A program made the position numbers and the translations under genes. Below the pieces are notes generated by a model. The model saw only the letters and a list, made by a program, of their open reading frames with translations. It did no database searches and was not told the DNA's origin. Positions 50,150 through 60,510 of a stretch of DNA of 64,000 nucleotides are shown here, piece after piece (within the stretch, counting starts at the first letter, position 1; every line of letters starts with the position of its first letter). Location of the stretch: assembly GCA_905221615.1 (NCBI GenBank), contig CAJNDT010005557.1:62001-126000 (forward strand). The letters are read 5' to 3'. The DNA comes from Symbiodinium sp. CCMP2592 (taxonomy: Eukaryota > Sar > Dinophyceae > Suessiales > Symbiodiniaceae).

Positions 50150-50470
50150 GGAACATACGGGCCTTAGCAAGTAGAACAGGATTCCCTTTGACGGGATCCT
50201 GTTAGGGGGTCTTTCAGACTTTCAGGCTTCCTTTACGGTTCGAAAAGGGTTTAAGGGTTCAGGGATTTAACTTAGGTTACCATAATAATTCGGGGTGACA
50301 AAATGAAGGGGCCTTACTAATTAGAATAGGGTTCCCTTTAAAGGGTTCCTTTAAATGGCTCTATAAGGGGGTCTCTATAGTAGGATAACAGTATTGGCAA
50401 ATATTCAGGCCGCTATAGTTATTCGGGGTCGAGGGTGTGCGGATCAGGGTTATATAGTTATACGGTGTCA
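50150..50470. other. tandem, decayed family E fragments
   Basis: Several GGGCCTTA.TAATTAGAATAGGG and CCTTTAAAGGG fragments; no coding sequence seen. Confidence 0.6.
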
Positions 50471-50734
50471 TACTATCATAAGGCCGCTACAGTTTGGTGT
50501 CTTGGAGTTTTCAAGATTTCTGAAAGTTGTTACGCAAGCTTTGTTTTGTCAGTGAAGGGTTGATGTACATGTAGCTTCAAAGACGGCTAGTGTATGTCAT
50601 GGGTCAGCCGGATTTTACACGAAAGAAGCGTTCAGGGAAGGTTTTAGAAACTTCTTGGGGGCGTTTAGAAACTTATTCGTGGTTTTGTACGGCCGTTACA
50701 GCCGTTTATAAGGATTGGGAACTTGGGGTTTGGG

Positions 50735-50790
50735 AGTTCTGAAGGTCTGCTTGAAAAGATGACCGGTCAGCCACGACATTCCAAAGTTTA
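50735..50790 (-). CDS. exon LWNVVADRSSFQADLQNS
   Basis: Open; neighbours at 50,807-50,866 (R-L-D-G-G-S-R-F-A-L-R-C-L-T-S-K) likely belong to the same gene. Unassigned. Confidence 0.55.
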
Positions 50791-50939
50791 GGGTTTAGGT
50801 TTTAGAGTGGCGTGAACTTTGAGGTCAAGCATCTTAGGGCGAACCTTGACCCTCCATCAAGACGGTTTAGGGGCTTAGGGCTTAGGGTATTGGTCACCTT
50901 GACAGTTAATGCTCTTCCATATAACTAGTCACATAACTA

Positions 50940-51380
50940 TGCAACTGAAAGCCCCTCAGCCGGACCTATATAAAGCTGCGCTCACAATAGTTGCGATTCG
51001 CGGTGGTGGACAGGCTGCACAAATCCGCTCGCCAACCATGCCTCTACTTCTGCCGCCCCAAGGACGCTGCCTCCGGCGCTGTATCTGGTCGAGCGGCAAC
51101 ACCTGGGAGAGCGACATCTCAACGTGCCTCCCAAGCGTGTTGCGGTGGTGCCGCGCTTTGACGAATCGTTGCGAGGTGCACATACCCTAGCTTCTTCCGG
51201 ATTCAGCCAACATCGAAAATCGTCCGTGGAATGGGAAGGCCGCTCGCTGCCAGCTGCTCAGCAATGTCACTGTCGGCATCACAGCACATCGTCTCTGCCG
51301 GCTCTCAGGCACCTACACAAGTCCCAGAGAGGATCCCTTGACTCCAAAACCTCTAAATTGAAGCCCCTTACAGGTAGGTA
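50940..51380 (+). CDS. repeat-free coding-like block
   Basis: Two long overlapping plus-strand frames; the better one reads L-Y-L-V-E-R-Q-H-L-G-E-R-H-L then V-V-P-R-F-D-E-S-L-R-G-A-H and ends TAG at 51,381. The minus strand is also open, so strand is uncertain. Confidence 0.45.
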
Positions 51381-51478
51381 GTTCCTCTTCCATAGTACTC
51401 CCATAAGACCCCCTTTACCTTATAGGAGTGGTATGGGAGGCTTATGGGAAACTACCCACCTTATAACTACCCACCTGT
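51373..51478. mobile_element. inverted-repeat element, single family
   Basis: GGTAGGTAGTTCCTCTTCCA ... GGGAAACTACCCACC; near-perfect arms. Confidence 0.72.
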
Positions 51479-52202
51479 AAATGTCTTAGACTAAACCCAA
51501 ACCCTACAGTCGCAAACACCAAACATCTAGAACCCTGAAGGTAAACCCTGAAACCCTATCGCTTTAAACACCATATACCTCAAACCCTAAAGCCATTCCC
51601 TAAAGCCAATTATCAAGCCCTAAAGATCCCCCAACCAACCCTAAACCCTAACACTCAAGCACCCATAGAATCATAATAAGACGATGCTTCTGGCGATTTC
51701 TATGACTTGTACGATATTTGTCCATAAAAATCATCCAAGAATCCCTTTAAAATTTTGTTAGAACAGAAACTCCAAAGGATGCTTATGCTTAGGAGCAAAA
51801 TCGCAAATGGTCCAAGTATTGTTATGGTACACACTTAGACCCCCCCCCAAATACCCTATAAGTATATACCAGAATGATACTTGGACCCTTTGGGAGACGA
51901 AGGCGCTAAAGCCTAAACCCTTATAGATCCCTTATAACACCCTTTAAGGAGCCCCTTTAAGGAACCCTTAAAGGAACCCAAAGTAGCAGGTACTTCTGTT
52001 GAGGATATAAATCGTGCATTACCTTCAGGACCCTAAACCATGGGAATTATGGTATACTCCTTATTATGGGCAATGCAGGGTTTATATCCCTAAACCCTAA
52101 ACCCTAAAACCCCTATAGATCCCTTAAAGGAACCCCTTCAAGGTACCCTTATGGATCCCTTTAAAGGAACCCCCCAGGATTTATATCATCAACCCTTTGG
52201 GC

Positions 52203-52292
52203 AACCATGAGCAGCCCCAGCTGTTCCTTGCTCTCCCGCTGGCTCGCTTCCCGCTTGCCGCCAGCGCATGGCATCGAGAGGCGAGCCCCTTT
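52203..52292 (-). CDS. exon MPCAGGKREASQRESKEQLG bordered by an inverted-repeat element
   Basis: Ends L-L-M-V-A-Q-R at CAAAGG|GTTGATGATATAAATCC: the donor is the terminal inverted repeat of family K. Confidence 0.62.
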
Positions 52293-52611
52293 TACTATAG
52301 GGGTTTAGGGTTTAGGGAACCCCTTTTACTATAGGGGCTTTAGGGCTTAGGGTTTGAGGCGAAGCCCTTTTACTATAGGGGCTTTTAAAATAATTACCTG
52401 TACTATTTTGGGGGGGTTCCTTACTATAACTACAGTATAATGGGCACCAAAACCCTATTTCAATTATTAAGGCCCCTTTTACAGCAGTGCAATGATTAGG
52501 GGTTTAGGGTTAATGGGTTTACCGGTTTAGGGTTTGAGGGTCTAGGGCTTTAGGGTTTAGGGCTTCGGGGTTTAGGGCTTCGGCTGGAAACTGAAGGCTT
52601 CTGCGTTTAGG

Positions 52612-52711
52612 GTTCATGTACCTTTATAGTAGATACTTAAGCCTTAAAGGGCTCCCTTTATACCTACTTTAAGGCCTGTGTATATACTATATGGGTACAT
52701 GGAGCCTTAGG
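52612..52711. mobile_element. family B element
   Basis: GTTCATGTACCTTTATAGTA ... ATGGGTACATGGAGCC. Confidence 0.75.
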
Positions 52712-52884
52712 GGAGCACAAGGTTTCTTTCACTTAATATTGCGGGCCTCGGGGGGCTTTAGGATTGATTCAGCTAAAAGGCTTATGCCCTGCTCTCAAGT
52801 GGAGCATCTGCTTGCGTGTTTGCAGCTGAAACGGCAACCAGTTAAGGGTTTAGGGCTGGGGGTCTAAAGCTTAGAGATTCAGGT

Positions 52885-52957
52885 TTAGTGAGAAGGAGCT
52901 GCCGGACATGCACAAAAGCCGCAACAGATTTGTAGGACGTTTGGCTTGGGTTGTAGT
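52885..52957 (-). CDS. exon YNPSQTSYKSVAAFVHVRQL
   Basis: Open segment ending L-L-L-T-K at a TTTAGG-like intron start. Unassigned. Confidence 0.62.
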
Positions 52958-53120
52958 CAAGATCCCTAAGGGTCCAAGTAATCCTTATGTATGGTTTTTG
53001 ATACCTAAAAAGGCCCTACAGTCCTATCATAGGGAGTACTTGGACCCTCTGGGGATAGGATGTTTGTGGATTGGATTTTAGATGGTCCAGTGAGTAGGGT
53101 CTGAGGGTTCAGATTGCGGG

Positions 53121-53237
53121 AACCTAAAGTAGAAGCCAGAAAGTTGGAATATTATTAGCCTAACCCTTTTAGGGTACATTACAAGGTATCCTACCCTTAA
53201 ACCATATTCCAACTTTCTGGAGTTCCCTTTAGGGCGT
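53121..53237. mobile_element. inverted-repeat element, family J
   Basis: AAAGTAGAAGCCAGAAAGTT ... CCAACTTTCTGGAGTTCCCT; copies 18,649-18,752, 46,797-46,912, 47,066-47,174. Confidence 0.76.
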
Positions 53238-53387
53238 TGTTTGCTGTCGTTGCTTTTTGCCCTCGTTCTCGTGGTGCGTTTTGTTTTGTCGTCCCCTTGG
53301 CCCGTTGTTCTTTTGCTGTCTTGCTAGGCCGGGGTTCACTCACTCACTGGCTTCCTGTGTTCCCGCGACCCTAAACCCTAAACCGGC

Positions 53388-53472
53388 AGCAACAAACACA
53401 ACATAAAGCAACCACAGCAAAGAACTGAGGGTACGTAGACTCCAGGAATACCGGCTGTCCTTGAGGATCCAC
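53388..53472 (-). CDS. exon DPQGQPVFLESTYPQFFAVV
   Basis: Donor TGCCG|GTTTAGGG (telomere-like). Followed by a Lys/Thr/Gln-rich segment at 53,235-53,345. Unassigned. Confidence 0.55.
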
Positions 53473-53567
53473 GTACATATATATATACTATATACTTACC
53501 GGCCTTGTGTACCTATGTAGGAACTCCTCTACTGAGGCCTATATAACTGTATGGGTACATGGAGCCT
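53471..53567. mobile_element. family B element
   Basis: Diverged left arm (ATCCACGTACATATATATAT), good right arm (TGGGTACATGGAGCC). Confidence 0.7.
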
Positions 53568-53837
53568 TGAATTTAAACCCTAGAAACCCTAAGCCCTGAT
53601 GGTACCTGCAGAAGAACCCTTGAAGGATTTCTTAAAGGAGCCGCTTACTCTAAAGGCACCCCTATAGGCACAAGAAGCCTCAGCACTGTAAACCCTAAAC
53701 CCTTGTGGTATCCTTATAGAACCCTTAAACAGGTTCCCTTAAAGGGAAGCACTTAAAGGGTACCCCAAGGGTCCAAAGGACCCAGTAATCAGGTACTCGG
53801 TTTTAGGCTATACCCGTAGGGGTGCATGCAGCAACCC

Positions 53838-53903
53838 CCTTTGTAGCGATTGGATTGCGGCGCCTTCCTTCGTCCTATCAGCTGGATCAATCCCGGTCTT
53901 CTA
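53838..53903 (-). CDS. exon TRRPGLIQLIGRRKAPQSNR
   Basis: Basic open segment; unassigned. Confidence 0.5.
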
Positions 53904-53941
53904 GTCACGGTTTTGGGTTTTGGATGCGGGGTTTTAGGGCA

Positions 53942-54006
53942 TCTAGAAGATTCAGATCCAATGGCCTGATCGTTCCAGGATACTTCAGTTGCAAGACCTC
54001 AAATGC
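53942..54006 (-). CDS. exon FEVLQLKYPGTIRPLDLNLL
   Basis: Acceptor CCCACAG|CA, GC donor GAT|GCCCTA. Unassigned. Confidence 0.65.
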
Positions 54007-54094
54007 TGTGGGCATTGCAACTGTCGTCCCCCCCCCATATTAGAGCCTTCAACATCACCTTCCTAAACAAAAGAAACAAGGCGGCATACCGAAA

Positions 54095-54176
54095 AGGGCG
54101 CAAGGAGTTTTCTATGTGGTCCAGAAGCCAAACAACACCAAACCTGTGAATTAGGCGCTGGGAAATCATGGCTGCA
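54095..54176 (-). CDS. exon MISQRLIHRFGVVWLLDHIE
   Basis: Acceptor TTTTGCAG|CC, donor TTTTCG|GTATGC; continues N-S-L-R-P-F. Unassigned. Confidence 0.7.
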
Positions 54177-54227
54177 AAACCTTAAACCCTAAAACCTAAA
54201 CTTTAGCCCTAAACCCTAAACCAGAAA

Positions 54228-54325
54228 TGCACACTGCTGCGCCGGGTGCACTGAAGAGACACCGCGGCGACGTTTTGCCCTTCTCGTTTGGAGAAGTCCA
54301 GCGTCATCGAAGTCAGAATCAAAAG
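54228..54325 (-). CDS. exon FDSDFDDAGLLQTRRAKRRR
   Basis: Ends G-V-S-S-V-H-P-A-Q-Q-C. R-R-A-K-R-R-R resembles a nuclear localisation signal. Unassigned. Confidence 0.6.
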
Positions 54326-54404
54326 GGCTTAGAGTTTGAGGTTCAGGATACGCATGGATACGCTATGTTACGGATCCAAGTGCCCAGAGAGGCGGGGTTT
54401 AGGC

Positions 54405-54462
54405 ACCGGAAAACTATTTGATACTTGGCTAGGATCTCCTCGTACGGAGGCAAAGCCAAACT
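54405..54462 (-). CDS. exon LALPPYEEILAKYQIVF
   Basis: Donor TTCCG|GTGCC. Unassigned. Confidence 0.65.
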
Positions 54463-54624
54463 CCAAATCCCCAAAGCCCTCGACAGCTCAGGACAATATT
54501 GTAGGGGCCTTAATAATGAGAATAGGGTTTGGGGGCCGATTATACTGTCGGTAGTTGCTTAGGCACCTATATTATCGGACTACTGTTTAGGGTTTAGGGT
54601 CAGCTAGGCTGGGGCTTTCTCGGC

Positions 54625-54725
54625 TCAGGGAGACAAGGCTGCTTGACGATTTTTTTTCTCTTTTAGCTTGGGTTCCAGGTCCAGCGACCCCTCTCGATTC
54701 TGACTCACTTCGCTTTCGATATCAG
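54625..54725 (-). CDS. exon NSDIESEVSQNREGSLDLEP
   Basis: Charged open segment ending in a Lys-rich run over the poly-A-like tract at 54,650. Unassigned. Confidence 0.62.
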
Positions 54726-54826
54726 AGTTTTGTAATTATATGTCAGGAGCCCGACGATGATGATGCCCAGCCTTGGCGTTGCAGGTTAGGGTTTAGGGAG
54801 GGGCTTGGGTGAGTTGGGTTTAGGCT

Positions 54827-55048
54827 GCCACCTGCGTTGATTCAGGATCGTAGGCTCCCAGATTGAGCTGCTTAGTCGGGGTTTGAGATCCCCTAGCACA
54901 TTTTGTGGCTGAAGCAGTATACTTGCTGTTGTTCAATTTCTCACCAACAAGTTTACGAGCATGCAGTTGGACTCGGTGCTTAGGCACCTGAGGTCCCTCT
55001 GCGTTACTATCCGTCAAAACACGAATGATGCTGAGCGAGCAGCTCTCG
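54827..55048 (-). CDS. exon SIIRVLTDSNAEGPQVPKHR
   Basis: About 74 codons, acceptor TTACGAG|AG, donor ACGCAG|GTGGCA; continues V-Q-L-H-A-R-K-L-V-G-E-K-L and ends G-A-Y-D-P-E-S-T-Q. Longest clean exon of the right-hand third. Unassigned. Confidence 0.75.
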
Positions 55049-55371
55049 TAAGTTGAACCCTAAACCCCAATCCGTCAACCCCCGAATGTTCTAAGCCTTC
55101 TGTGGCACCATCAAAGCACCCTAAGCTGCTGGAGTTGAAAGCTCAGCCCACAGAAGGCCCCAAACGGAAACACGTGACGCCCAAAGCTACATAAACTATG
55201 CCCGAGCAGACCAGGATCTCATGCATCCTCCCCATGACCTCTCGACCGACGGTTTGAAAGGACTAAGATTAGGGTTTGCCCAGACGCCCCATAGTAGTTC
55301 CTGTTCACAAAATTCTAAGTATGAACTACAAAAAGGAACTACTATTGGGCCTTAGGGTCGGGTTCAGACAA

Positions 55372-55440
55372 CTTCTGGCAGTGAAAGGTTAACTTCGAGC
55401 CGGCTTTGGATCTAGTTCTGGGCTGCTTTTCGTCGTTATG
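55372..55440 (-). CDS. exon NDEKQPRTRSKAGSKLTFHC
   Basis: Basic open segment; unassigned. Confidence 0.55.
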
Positions 55441-55613
55441 GCTTAGGGTTTAGGGTTTAGGGTTTTATGGAAGTAGGACTCTTTTGACTGGTGGCCCAAG
55501 GACACACAAGCTACACACTCGACCAAAGTCAGAAGGAACCCCATCAACACTCACAACACCGACATGAACAAGTCAGGAAGTACACGATACTAGAACTTTT
55601 CAGGGGCTGTAAA

Positions 55614-55729
55614 TGCCCGGAGCCTCCAAAACCCCTTAATTAAGGAAAGCGTAAATTAGAATATTAGGATCCCAATATCATTTAAGGTATATTCCTTAAT
55701 CAAGGGCTTTGGAGGCTCTGGGTTTTTCT
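55614..55729. mobile_element. inverted-repeat element, family I
   Basis: AGCCTCCAAAACCCCTTAAT ... AGGGCTTTGGAGGCTCTGGG; copies 22,207-22,321, 58,584-58,694, 44,034-44,152. Confidence 0.78.
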
Positions 55730-55866
55730 ACCCCTGTACCCTATGTAATTTGGAGCAACTCCCATAAGCCGCAAGACTCGGCAATGCCCCAAGGGCTTTA
55801 GGGAGCCGGAGCGCAGAGTTCTACTACTCCGGTCCTAAGCGCAACACCCGAAACCCTAAGCCCCTA

Positions 55867-55953
55867 CCCAGAGGCCCCATAGTAGTTCCTTGTTGGGATT
55901 ACCTCATATGATTCTAAATATGAACCACAAAAAAGAACTACTCTTGGACTTTA
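55867..55953. mobile_element. family F element
   Basis: GAGGCCCCATAGTAGTTCCT ... GAACTACTCTTGGACTT. Confidence 0.75.
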
Positions 55954-56156
55954 GGGTAAAACCTAAACAAGACACCCTAAACCCTAAAGCCCCTAGACCC
56001 TAAAGCCTAAACAAGAAACCCTAAACCCTAAGCCCCTAAACCCTAGGCCCCTAAACAAGAAACCCTAAACCCTAAGCCCCCAAACAAGAAAACCCTAAAC
56101 CCCTTATAAGCCCCTAAACCCTAGGCCCCTAAACAAGAAACCCTAAACTACTTCAG

Positions 56157-56242
56157 GCAAAGTGGCCCCAGAACGAAGCTCCATCGGAAGGTGGCGGCTC
56201 CAAGAAGCGGGAGGTTGAAACAGAAAAAGAGCGAGACCAGGG
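56157..56242 (+). CDS. plus-strand candidate exon AKWPQNEAPSEGGGSKKREV
   Basis: Acceptor ACTTCAG|GCA, donor near CAGGG|GTACC; continues E-T-E-K-E-R-D-Q. The minus frame is open and hydrophobic, so strand is uncertain. Confidence 0.5.
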
Positions 56243-56489
56243 GTACCTAGGCTTTGGGCTCAGGGTGTAGGACGCAGGGGTTTTCAGGGTTTGGGGTCTA
56301 TAGCGGTCTACGTTTATAGGGTTGAGGCTAAGGGTTTCAGATTTAGGGCTTGGGCTCGCCGCGCTGGTGCTTGGGTTCTCATCCATACAGGCAGAGGCAA
56401 TAAGAAGCGTTCCACATCAGTGCAGGCATTCACGCGTTCATGCATATACATATACATGAATAAGTTTTTAGAAGCAATGAATACGATTA

Positions 56490-56503
56490 TATATATGTAT
56501 GTA

Positions 56504-56540
<37 letters not shown>
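56490..56540. repeat. (TA)n microsatellite
   Basis: ACATATATATAT... about 20 units. Confidence 0.95.
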
Positions 56541-56544
<4 letters not shown>

Positions 56545-56546
56545 GC

Positions 56547-56665
56547 ACATGAACCAGAACAAACGAAGAAGACAAAGCAGGTCCTGCTCGTGCCACCGGC
56601 TATCGTTGGTGTACACTACGAAGCGCAGGCCGTCGGCACGGCCCTCTGGCCGTGCACTCCTGAAA
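56547..56665 (-). CDS. exon GRADGLRFVVYTNDSRWHEQ
   Basis: Acceptor AGTTTCAG|G; continues D-L-L-C-L-L-R-L. Unassigned. Confidence 0.7.
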
Positions 56666-56671
56666 CTACTC

Positions 56672-56822
56672 CCTCGTGCTTAGCAGGGAATGGGGGAATG
56701 GATTATGGAGACTGTGCTTAGTAGGGAATGGCGGAATGGATCCCTATAGTAGTCCTTATTTAATCCCCAATAATAGTCTCCATAATCCATTCCCCGATTC
56801 CCTGCGAAGCACGAGGGAGTAT
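56672..56822. mobile_element. inverted-repeat element, family O
   Basis: CTCCCTCGTGCTTAGCAGGG ... CCCTGCGAAGCACGAGGGAG; copies 63,395-63,475 and 63,833-63,915. Confidence 0.75.
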
Positions 56823-56824
56823 TT

Positions 56825-56913
56825 CTAGGCACCTCCCAGCTGCCAGACGGAGGCTCGGCTCCTGCCCTGATTTGGGCCAAGAGCCTTCGTGAGCTCGAGG
56901 TCTCTGGAGAGGA
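56825..56913 (-). CDS. exon YVFLSRDLELTKALGPNQGR
   Basis: Acceptor CACCTAG|TAC. Unassigned. Confidence 0.6.
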
Positions 56914-56949
56914 ACACGTACTAGGTGCCAGGGTTTAGGGTTTGGGGCT

Positions 56950-57062
56950 AGGGAGGGAGAGCGAGAGAGAGAGAGAGATAGATAGATAGAGAGAGAGAGA
57001 CAGAGAGAGACAGAGAGAGAGCGAGAGAGAAACAAACAAAAAAAGCGACAAAGGGAGAGATG
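56950..57062. repeat. (GA)n microsatellite
   Basis: GAGAGAGATAGATAG and GACAGAGAG units. Confidence 0.95.
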
Positions 57063-57123
57063 CTAAGAGCGAGAGAAGCCCTGAGTGAGAGAGGAATGGG
57101 CCTAGTAGAGTTATACGATTCCG

Positions 57124-57212
57124 AAGGCTCCATGTGCCTGAATAGTAAATACGTAGTTTACAAGGTACTCGTTGGCCTAAGTATATTGTACTACACAGGT
57201 ACAAGGAGCCTC
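57124..57212. mobile_element. family B element
   Basis: GGCTCCATGTGCCTGAATAG ... CAGGTACAAGGAGCC. Confidence 0.72.
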
Positions 57213-57224
57213 TGCGGAAAGAGT

Positions 57225-57350
57225 CGAGTCAAACATGCTGAACCCGCGCACACGCGTGGGTGCAACGTCTTTTCCTTTGTGCTTAAACCGAGGATTCGAG
57301 TTGACAAGGTTCAGGATGTGCGGTTCAAGGTCGAAGGCGTACATAATGTC
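57225..57350 (-). CDS. exon MYAFDLEPHILNLVNSNPRF
   Basis: Open about 42 codons; continues K-H-K-G-K-D-V-A-P-T-R-V-R-G-F-S. The plus strand is also open (V-F-S-F-V-L-K-P-R-I-R). Strand chosen from neighbours. Confidence 0.5.
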
Positions 57351-57454
57351 TCAAAGGATCGGAAATCTGAGAACTTCAAATCAGGCTAACCAGCACAGCA
57401 GTTTAGACCGTCGGCCCTAAACGCTGCAGTGCAGGAACCTAAAGACCTCAAAGA

Positions 57455-57522
57455 GTAGGACTCTGGAAGCCCACAGCCCTAGAACCCACAAACCGTCTAC
57501 AAACAGCTTGAACTAATAGCGG
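57455..57522 (-). CDS. exon FKLFVDGLWVLGLWASRVLL
   Basis: Acceptor CTATTAG|TTC, donor TTTGAG|GTCTTT. Hydrophobic, membrane-like. Unassigned. Confidence 0.6.
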
Positions 57523-57685
57523 GGCATTTCGGGGTTTGTTGTAGTACCAGCACAACCATAAACAGGAAACCTGAAGAATGTAGCACTAATTATTCAGACC
57601 CCTATCTCAGCAGTCGAGAGATCACTGCTTCAAGAAGCAGGAAGCTTAGCCCACGGATTTTCCGAAGGGCTTGGCTTGAAAAAAA

Positions 57686-57788
57686 AGGGGCCTCAATAAT
57701 TACCAACACTATTTTTTTGGGGGGGATCTTTAGTTTAAGTATAGTATAATGGGCCCTAAAACCCTTTTCTAAGTATTAAGGCCTTATA
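57686..57788. mobile_element. family E element
   Basis: GGGGCCTCAATAATTACC ... AAGTATTAAGGCC; inner T/G run. Confidence 0.72.
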
Positions 57789-57857
57789 GTAGGCCTTTAG
57801 AGTTGACGGTGTTCGGCCTGTAGGGTGTTGTGGCTTTGCGATTTTTACGGTTTGCTC

Positions 57858-57954
57858 CCCATGTAAGGTATGCAGCAAATGGATTGTTCGGAGATCCGTC
57901 AAAAAGAAGCCACAACCCAAAAAGGACGCAACCAAGAAAGTAGCCAAGCCTTGT
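57858..57954 (-). CDS. segment LGYFLGCVLFGLWLLFDGSP (or antisense Lys-rich frame)
   Basis: Minus frame is a membrane-like helix followed by N-N-P-F-A-A-Y-L-T-W-G-A-N; plus frame is Lys-rich (K-K-K-P-Q-P-K-K-D-A-T-K-K). Cannot be decided by reading. Confidence 0.4.
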
Positions 57955-58089
57955 AAGAGTTTTGGGTGTAGGACTCACAGAAACCTGGGACACAAGTCGT
58001 ATGCTACAGGGGCATTGCAGGTTTTCTTCACTAACGGGCTCCTATTAGGGGCTTAGCGCTTTGGGGGAAGGGGGCTAGGTTTTCAGCGG

Positions 58090-58229
58090 TACTTTCGGTC
58101 TTTGCACAGCTTTAACAAGGCAGAAACTAGCCATATGTCTGTCTTTCGAATACGTAGTAATCTGGCAGGAGGAAAGCCATAAAGCTCATTACGTTCGACG
58201 GCAGAGGCAGACCCCACCCTTGGCGCGAC
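58090..58229 (-). CDS. exon RNELYGFPPARLLRIRKTDI
   Basis: About 46 codons, acceptor GCCCCAG|GTC; continues W-L-V-S-A-L-L-K-L-C-K-D-R-K-Y-R. Unassigned. Confidence 0.7.
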
Positions 58230-58516
58230 CTGGGGCACCCGGCATTCAGAACATTGATTAGCAAGAAGACCTCAGCCCGAGGGAATGGCTATTGAGGCAC
58301 AGCATCCCCTGCACATCCTGCACCCCAAACCCTACACCAAGCCCTCTGCCCTGAACAGTATAAGCCTCAACACCGACACCCGAAAGGCTTGGACAACAAG
58401 CCAGCCCAAGATCAAACTAAAAGGGCACGTTTACCTCCATAGTACTATAGTATATACTTACGACTTTCCAGGCCCCCCCCCCCCCCCCCAGGCTTTTTGA
58501 GAAGGAAACCCTCACA

Positions 58517-58578
58517 TCCAAGAAGACGAAGACTGTCAGGAGAACTAGTTTTGCAGCTTGGTATGTTGCGTATTGGGA
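58517..58578 (-). CDS. exon QYATYQAAKLVLLTVFVFLD
   Basis: Donor TTGGAT|GTGAGG. Membrane-like helix. Unassigned. Confidence 0.68.
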
Positions 58579-58583
58579 ATACC

Positions 58584-58694
58584 CAGTGCCTTCAAAACCC
58601 CTTAATTAAGGAATACACCTTAAATTCTATTAGGATCCCTAACATAATCTAAGGTATGTTACTTAATCAAGGGGTTTTGGAGGCTCTGGGTATA
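58584..58694. mobile_element. family I element
   Basis: AGTGCCTTCAAAACCCCTTA ... AGGGGTTTTGGAGGCTCTGG. Confidence 0.78.
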
Positions 58695-58732
58695 CGTTGG
58701 GCTTCAGAATATTTCACGGGGAGTTCATCCCC

Positions 58733-58838
58733 AAAGGGTCCTAGGTAGTGTTATGGGAGATACTTCCCTAAATCATACTAGTAATTCCTAACATAGAAAC
58801 CCTACATTCTACTATATAGGCACTTTGGACCCTTAGGG
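58733..58838. mobile_element. family C element
   Basis: Reverse orientation of the 48,965 copy, highly similar over its whole length, which implies recent movement or duplication. Confidence 0.78.
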
Positions 58839-58871
58839 ATCGCACTTAAGGAGTATCGGGCTCTCTGGGTA

Positions 58872-58922
58872 TAGGTAAAGCGGATAGAAGGAGTACGCGT
58901 GGCATGGCCTTAATGTGCCGAC
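58872..58922 (-). CDS. segment RHIKAMPRVLLLSALP
   Basis: Open; the internal ATG followed by a hydrophobic stretch would fit a signal-peptide start (inference). Confidence 0.4.
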
Positions 58923-59234
58923 TGAGTCGACCCTGAATCCCAAAGCCCCAGCTCCGAACAGCAAATCCTATAACCCCTAAACCATGAACACCTAAATCCT
59001 AAACCCTATGCGTTTCGCTACCTAGTCCTTTAAAAAGAACACCAGTCCCCTAAGCGATGGGTATAATTACTCGCCATTGTAGGACCTTGGGATCTATGGT
59101 GTGTGGGGTTTAGGGTTCAGGGTTTGGGGCTTTAGGGTTTAGGGGTTTAGGGCTTTAGGGTTTAGGGGCTTTTGGGTTTGGGGTGTTATTTACTCAGAAA
59201 CCACGAAATTCCCTTCTGCCCGAAGCAGCTTCAA

Positions 59235-59430
59235 AGGAACGATCTGTTAGATCTTCTCAAGCGACCGTATGGTGTAGGATTGTAAAGGCTGCTTAACCGC
59301 TCGGCTCCCGAATCGAAGGCAAGGACAATGCAAAAGTCATCCAACCTTTGATGCCTTGAAGGCTCAAGGACAGCAGTCGAGTGAGCAAGCAACCGAGCAT
59401 GATGAACGCGAAGAACTAGCCCCGCACTCC
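59235..59430 (-). CDS. exon HQRLDDFCIVLAFDSGAERL
   Basis: About 63 codons to TGA, continuing S-S-L-Y-N-P-T-P-Y-G-R-L-R-R-S-N-R. Unassigned; may be a terminal exon. Confidence 0.65.
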
Positions 59431-60011
59431 CAAAGCTCTAAACCCTAAAACCCCAAACGCCAAGCCCTAAGCACTACCCCAAGGGTCCAAGTACCCAATA
59501 ATCATATACTCTCCAAAATCAGAACCTACATAACTACTATCCTAAAACCGAGCACCTAATTTAATTATGGTCCCTTGGAAATTGGAGGCTAAGTCCTAAA
59601 ACCCGAAACCGAAAGTCTCCAGGCCTGAACCCAAAGTCCTACGGCCCTACCCTAAGGGTCCAGGTATCTCGTGAGGAGGGTCCGGAATCTCCTAGGAAGA
59701 GACCTTGGGTCTCTTTGGGGTCTCCCTAAAGTCTTAGGACCCTTAGGGTAAGCCCCGAAGCACTTTCATCTACTTCCCCCCCTTTTTGACTTCCTAAGTT
59801 GGTGCCCTTTTTGGGCCTTGGTAGTTTGTTTTAGTTCTCGGGCTTTCGGATCCCAAAGGGTCCAAAAAGTATCTACACAGTAGTGCGTTATGGGTTTCCA
59901 GAATAGGAATTACGATGATAATTTATAACAGTACCTAGGACTTTTTGGGGGGTGTAGAGTTTAGGCCGCTGTAGATAGAGTTTAGTGCTGAATGTAAACT
60001 CGACCTTGCCA

Positions 60012-60108
60012 AAGAGATGTCGAGTAAGGACACGACGACTGCTGAGAGTTGCTTCAGCACGCTTGTCGTCGCTGCCGTATAGACCTTCGGAATGTCAGAG
60101 GCGTAGGC
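60012..60108 (-). CDS. exon YASDIPKVYTAATTSVLKQL
   Basis: Donor GCAAG|GTCGAG; continues S-A-V-V-V-S-L-L-D-I-S-L-A. Unassigned. Confidence 0.72.
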
Positions 60109-60362
60109 TTTGGCTTTGGGGATTCGGCTTTAATTGCCCAGGGCCTCCATATAGAATACCAAAAAGGTAATTAGGCCCTGCACAGACCATCCTTGTCATG
60201 AGTTTTTGGGATCTGTTTCCATATAATGGTAGTACATGTGGGGCCTCTGGGTTAGGTACAGTTTAGAGATTTGGGTTGAGGGCCTTCGGGTGTTGCGTTT
60301 TCGGGAGCTGGGTATCACCGTTTCGGATTCAAAGGGTTCAGCTTCAAACCCTTTGACAATGA

Positions 60363-60472
60363 GATTTGGAAGTTTCCGAAAATAGGGGACCCTAATGCAG
60401 TACTGTAAACAGTAGGATCCTGATTACAAGGACCCCAAAATAAAGTACCCCCATTTTCGGAAACCCCCATTA
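60363..60472. mobile_element. family G element
   Basis: TTTGGAAGTTTCCGAAAATA ... TTTTCGGAAACCCCC. Confidence 0.75.
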
Positions 60473-60510
60473 GGGAGTATTCAAATGAACTTTCAAGGAG
60501 GCTTACATAC

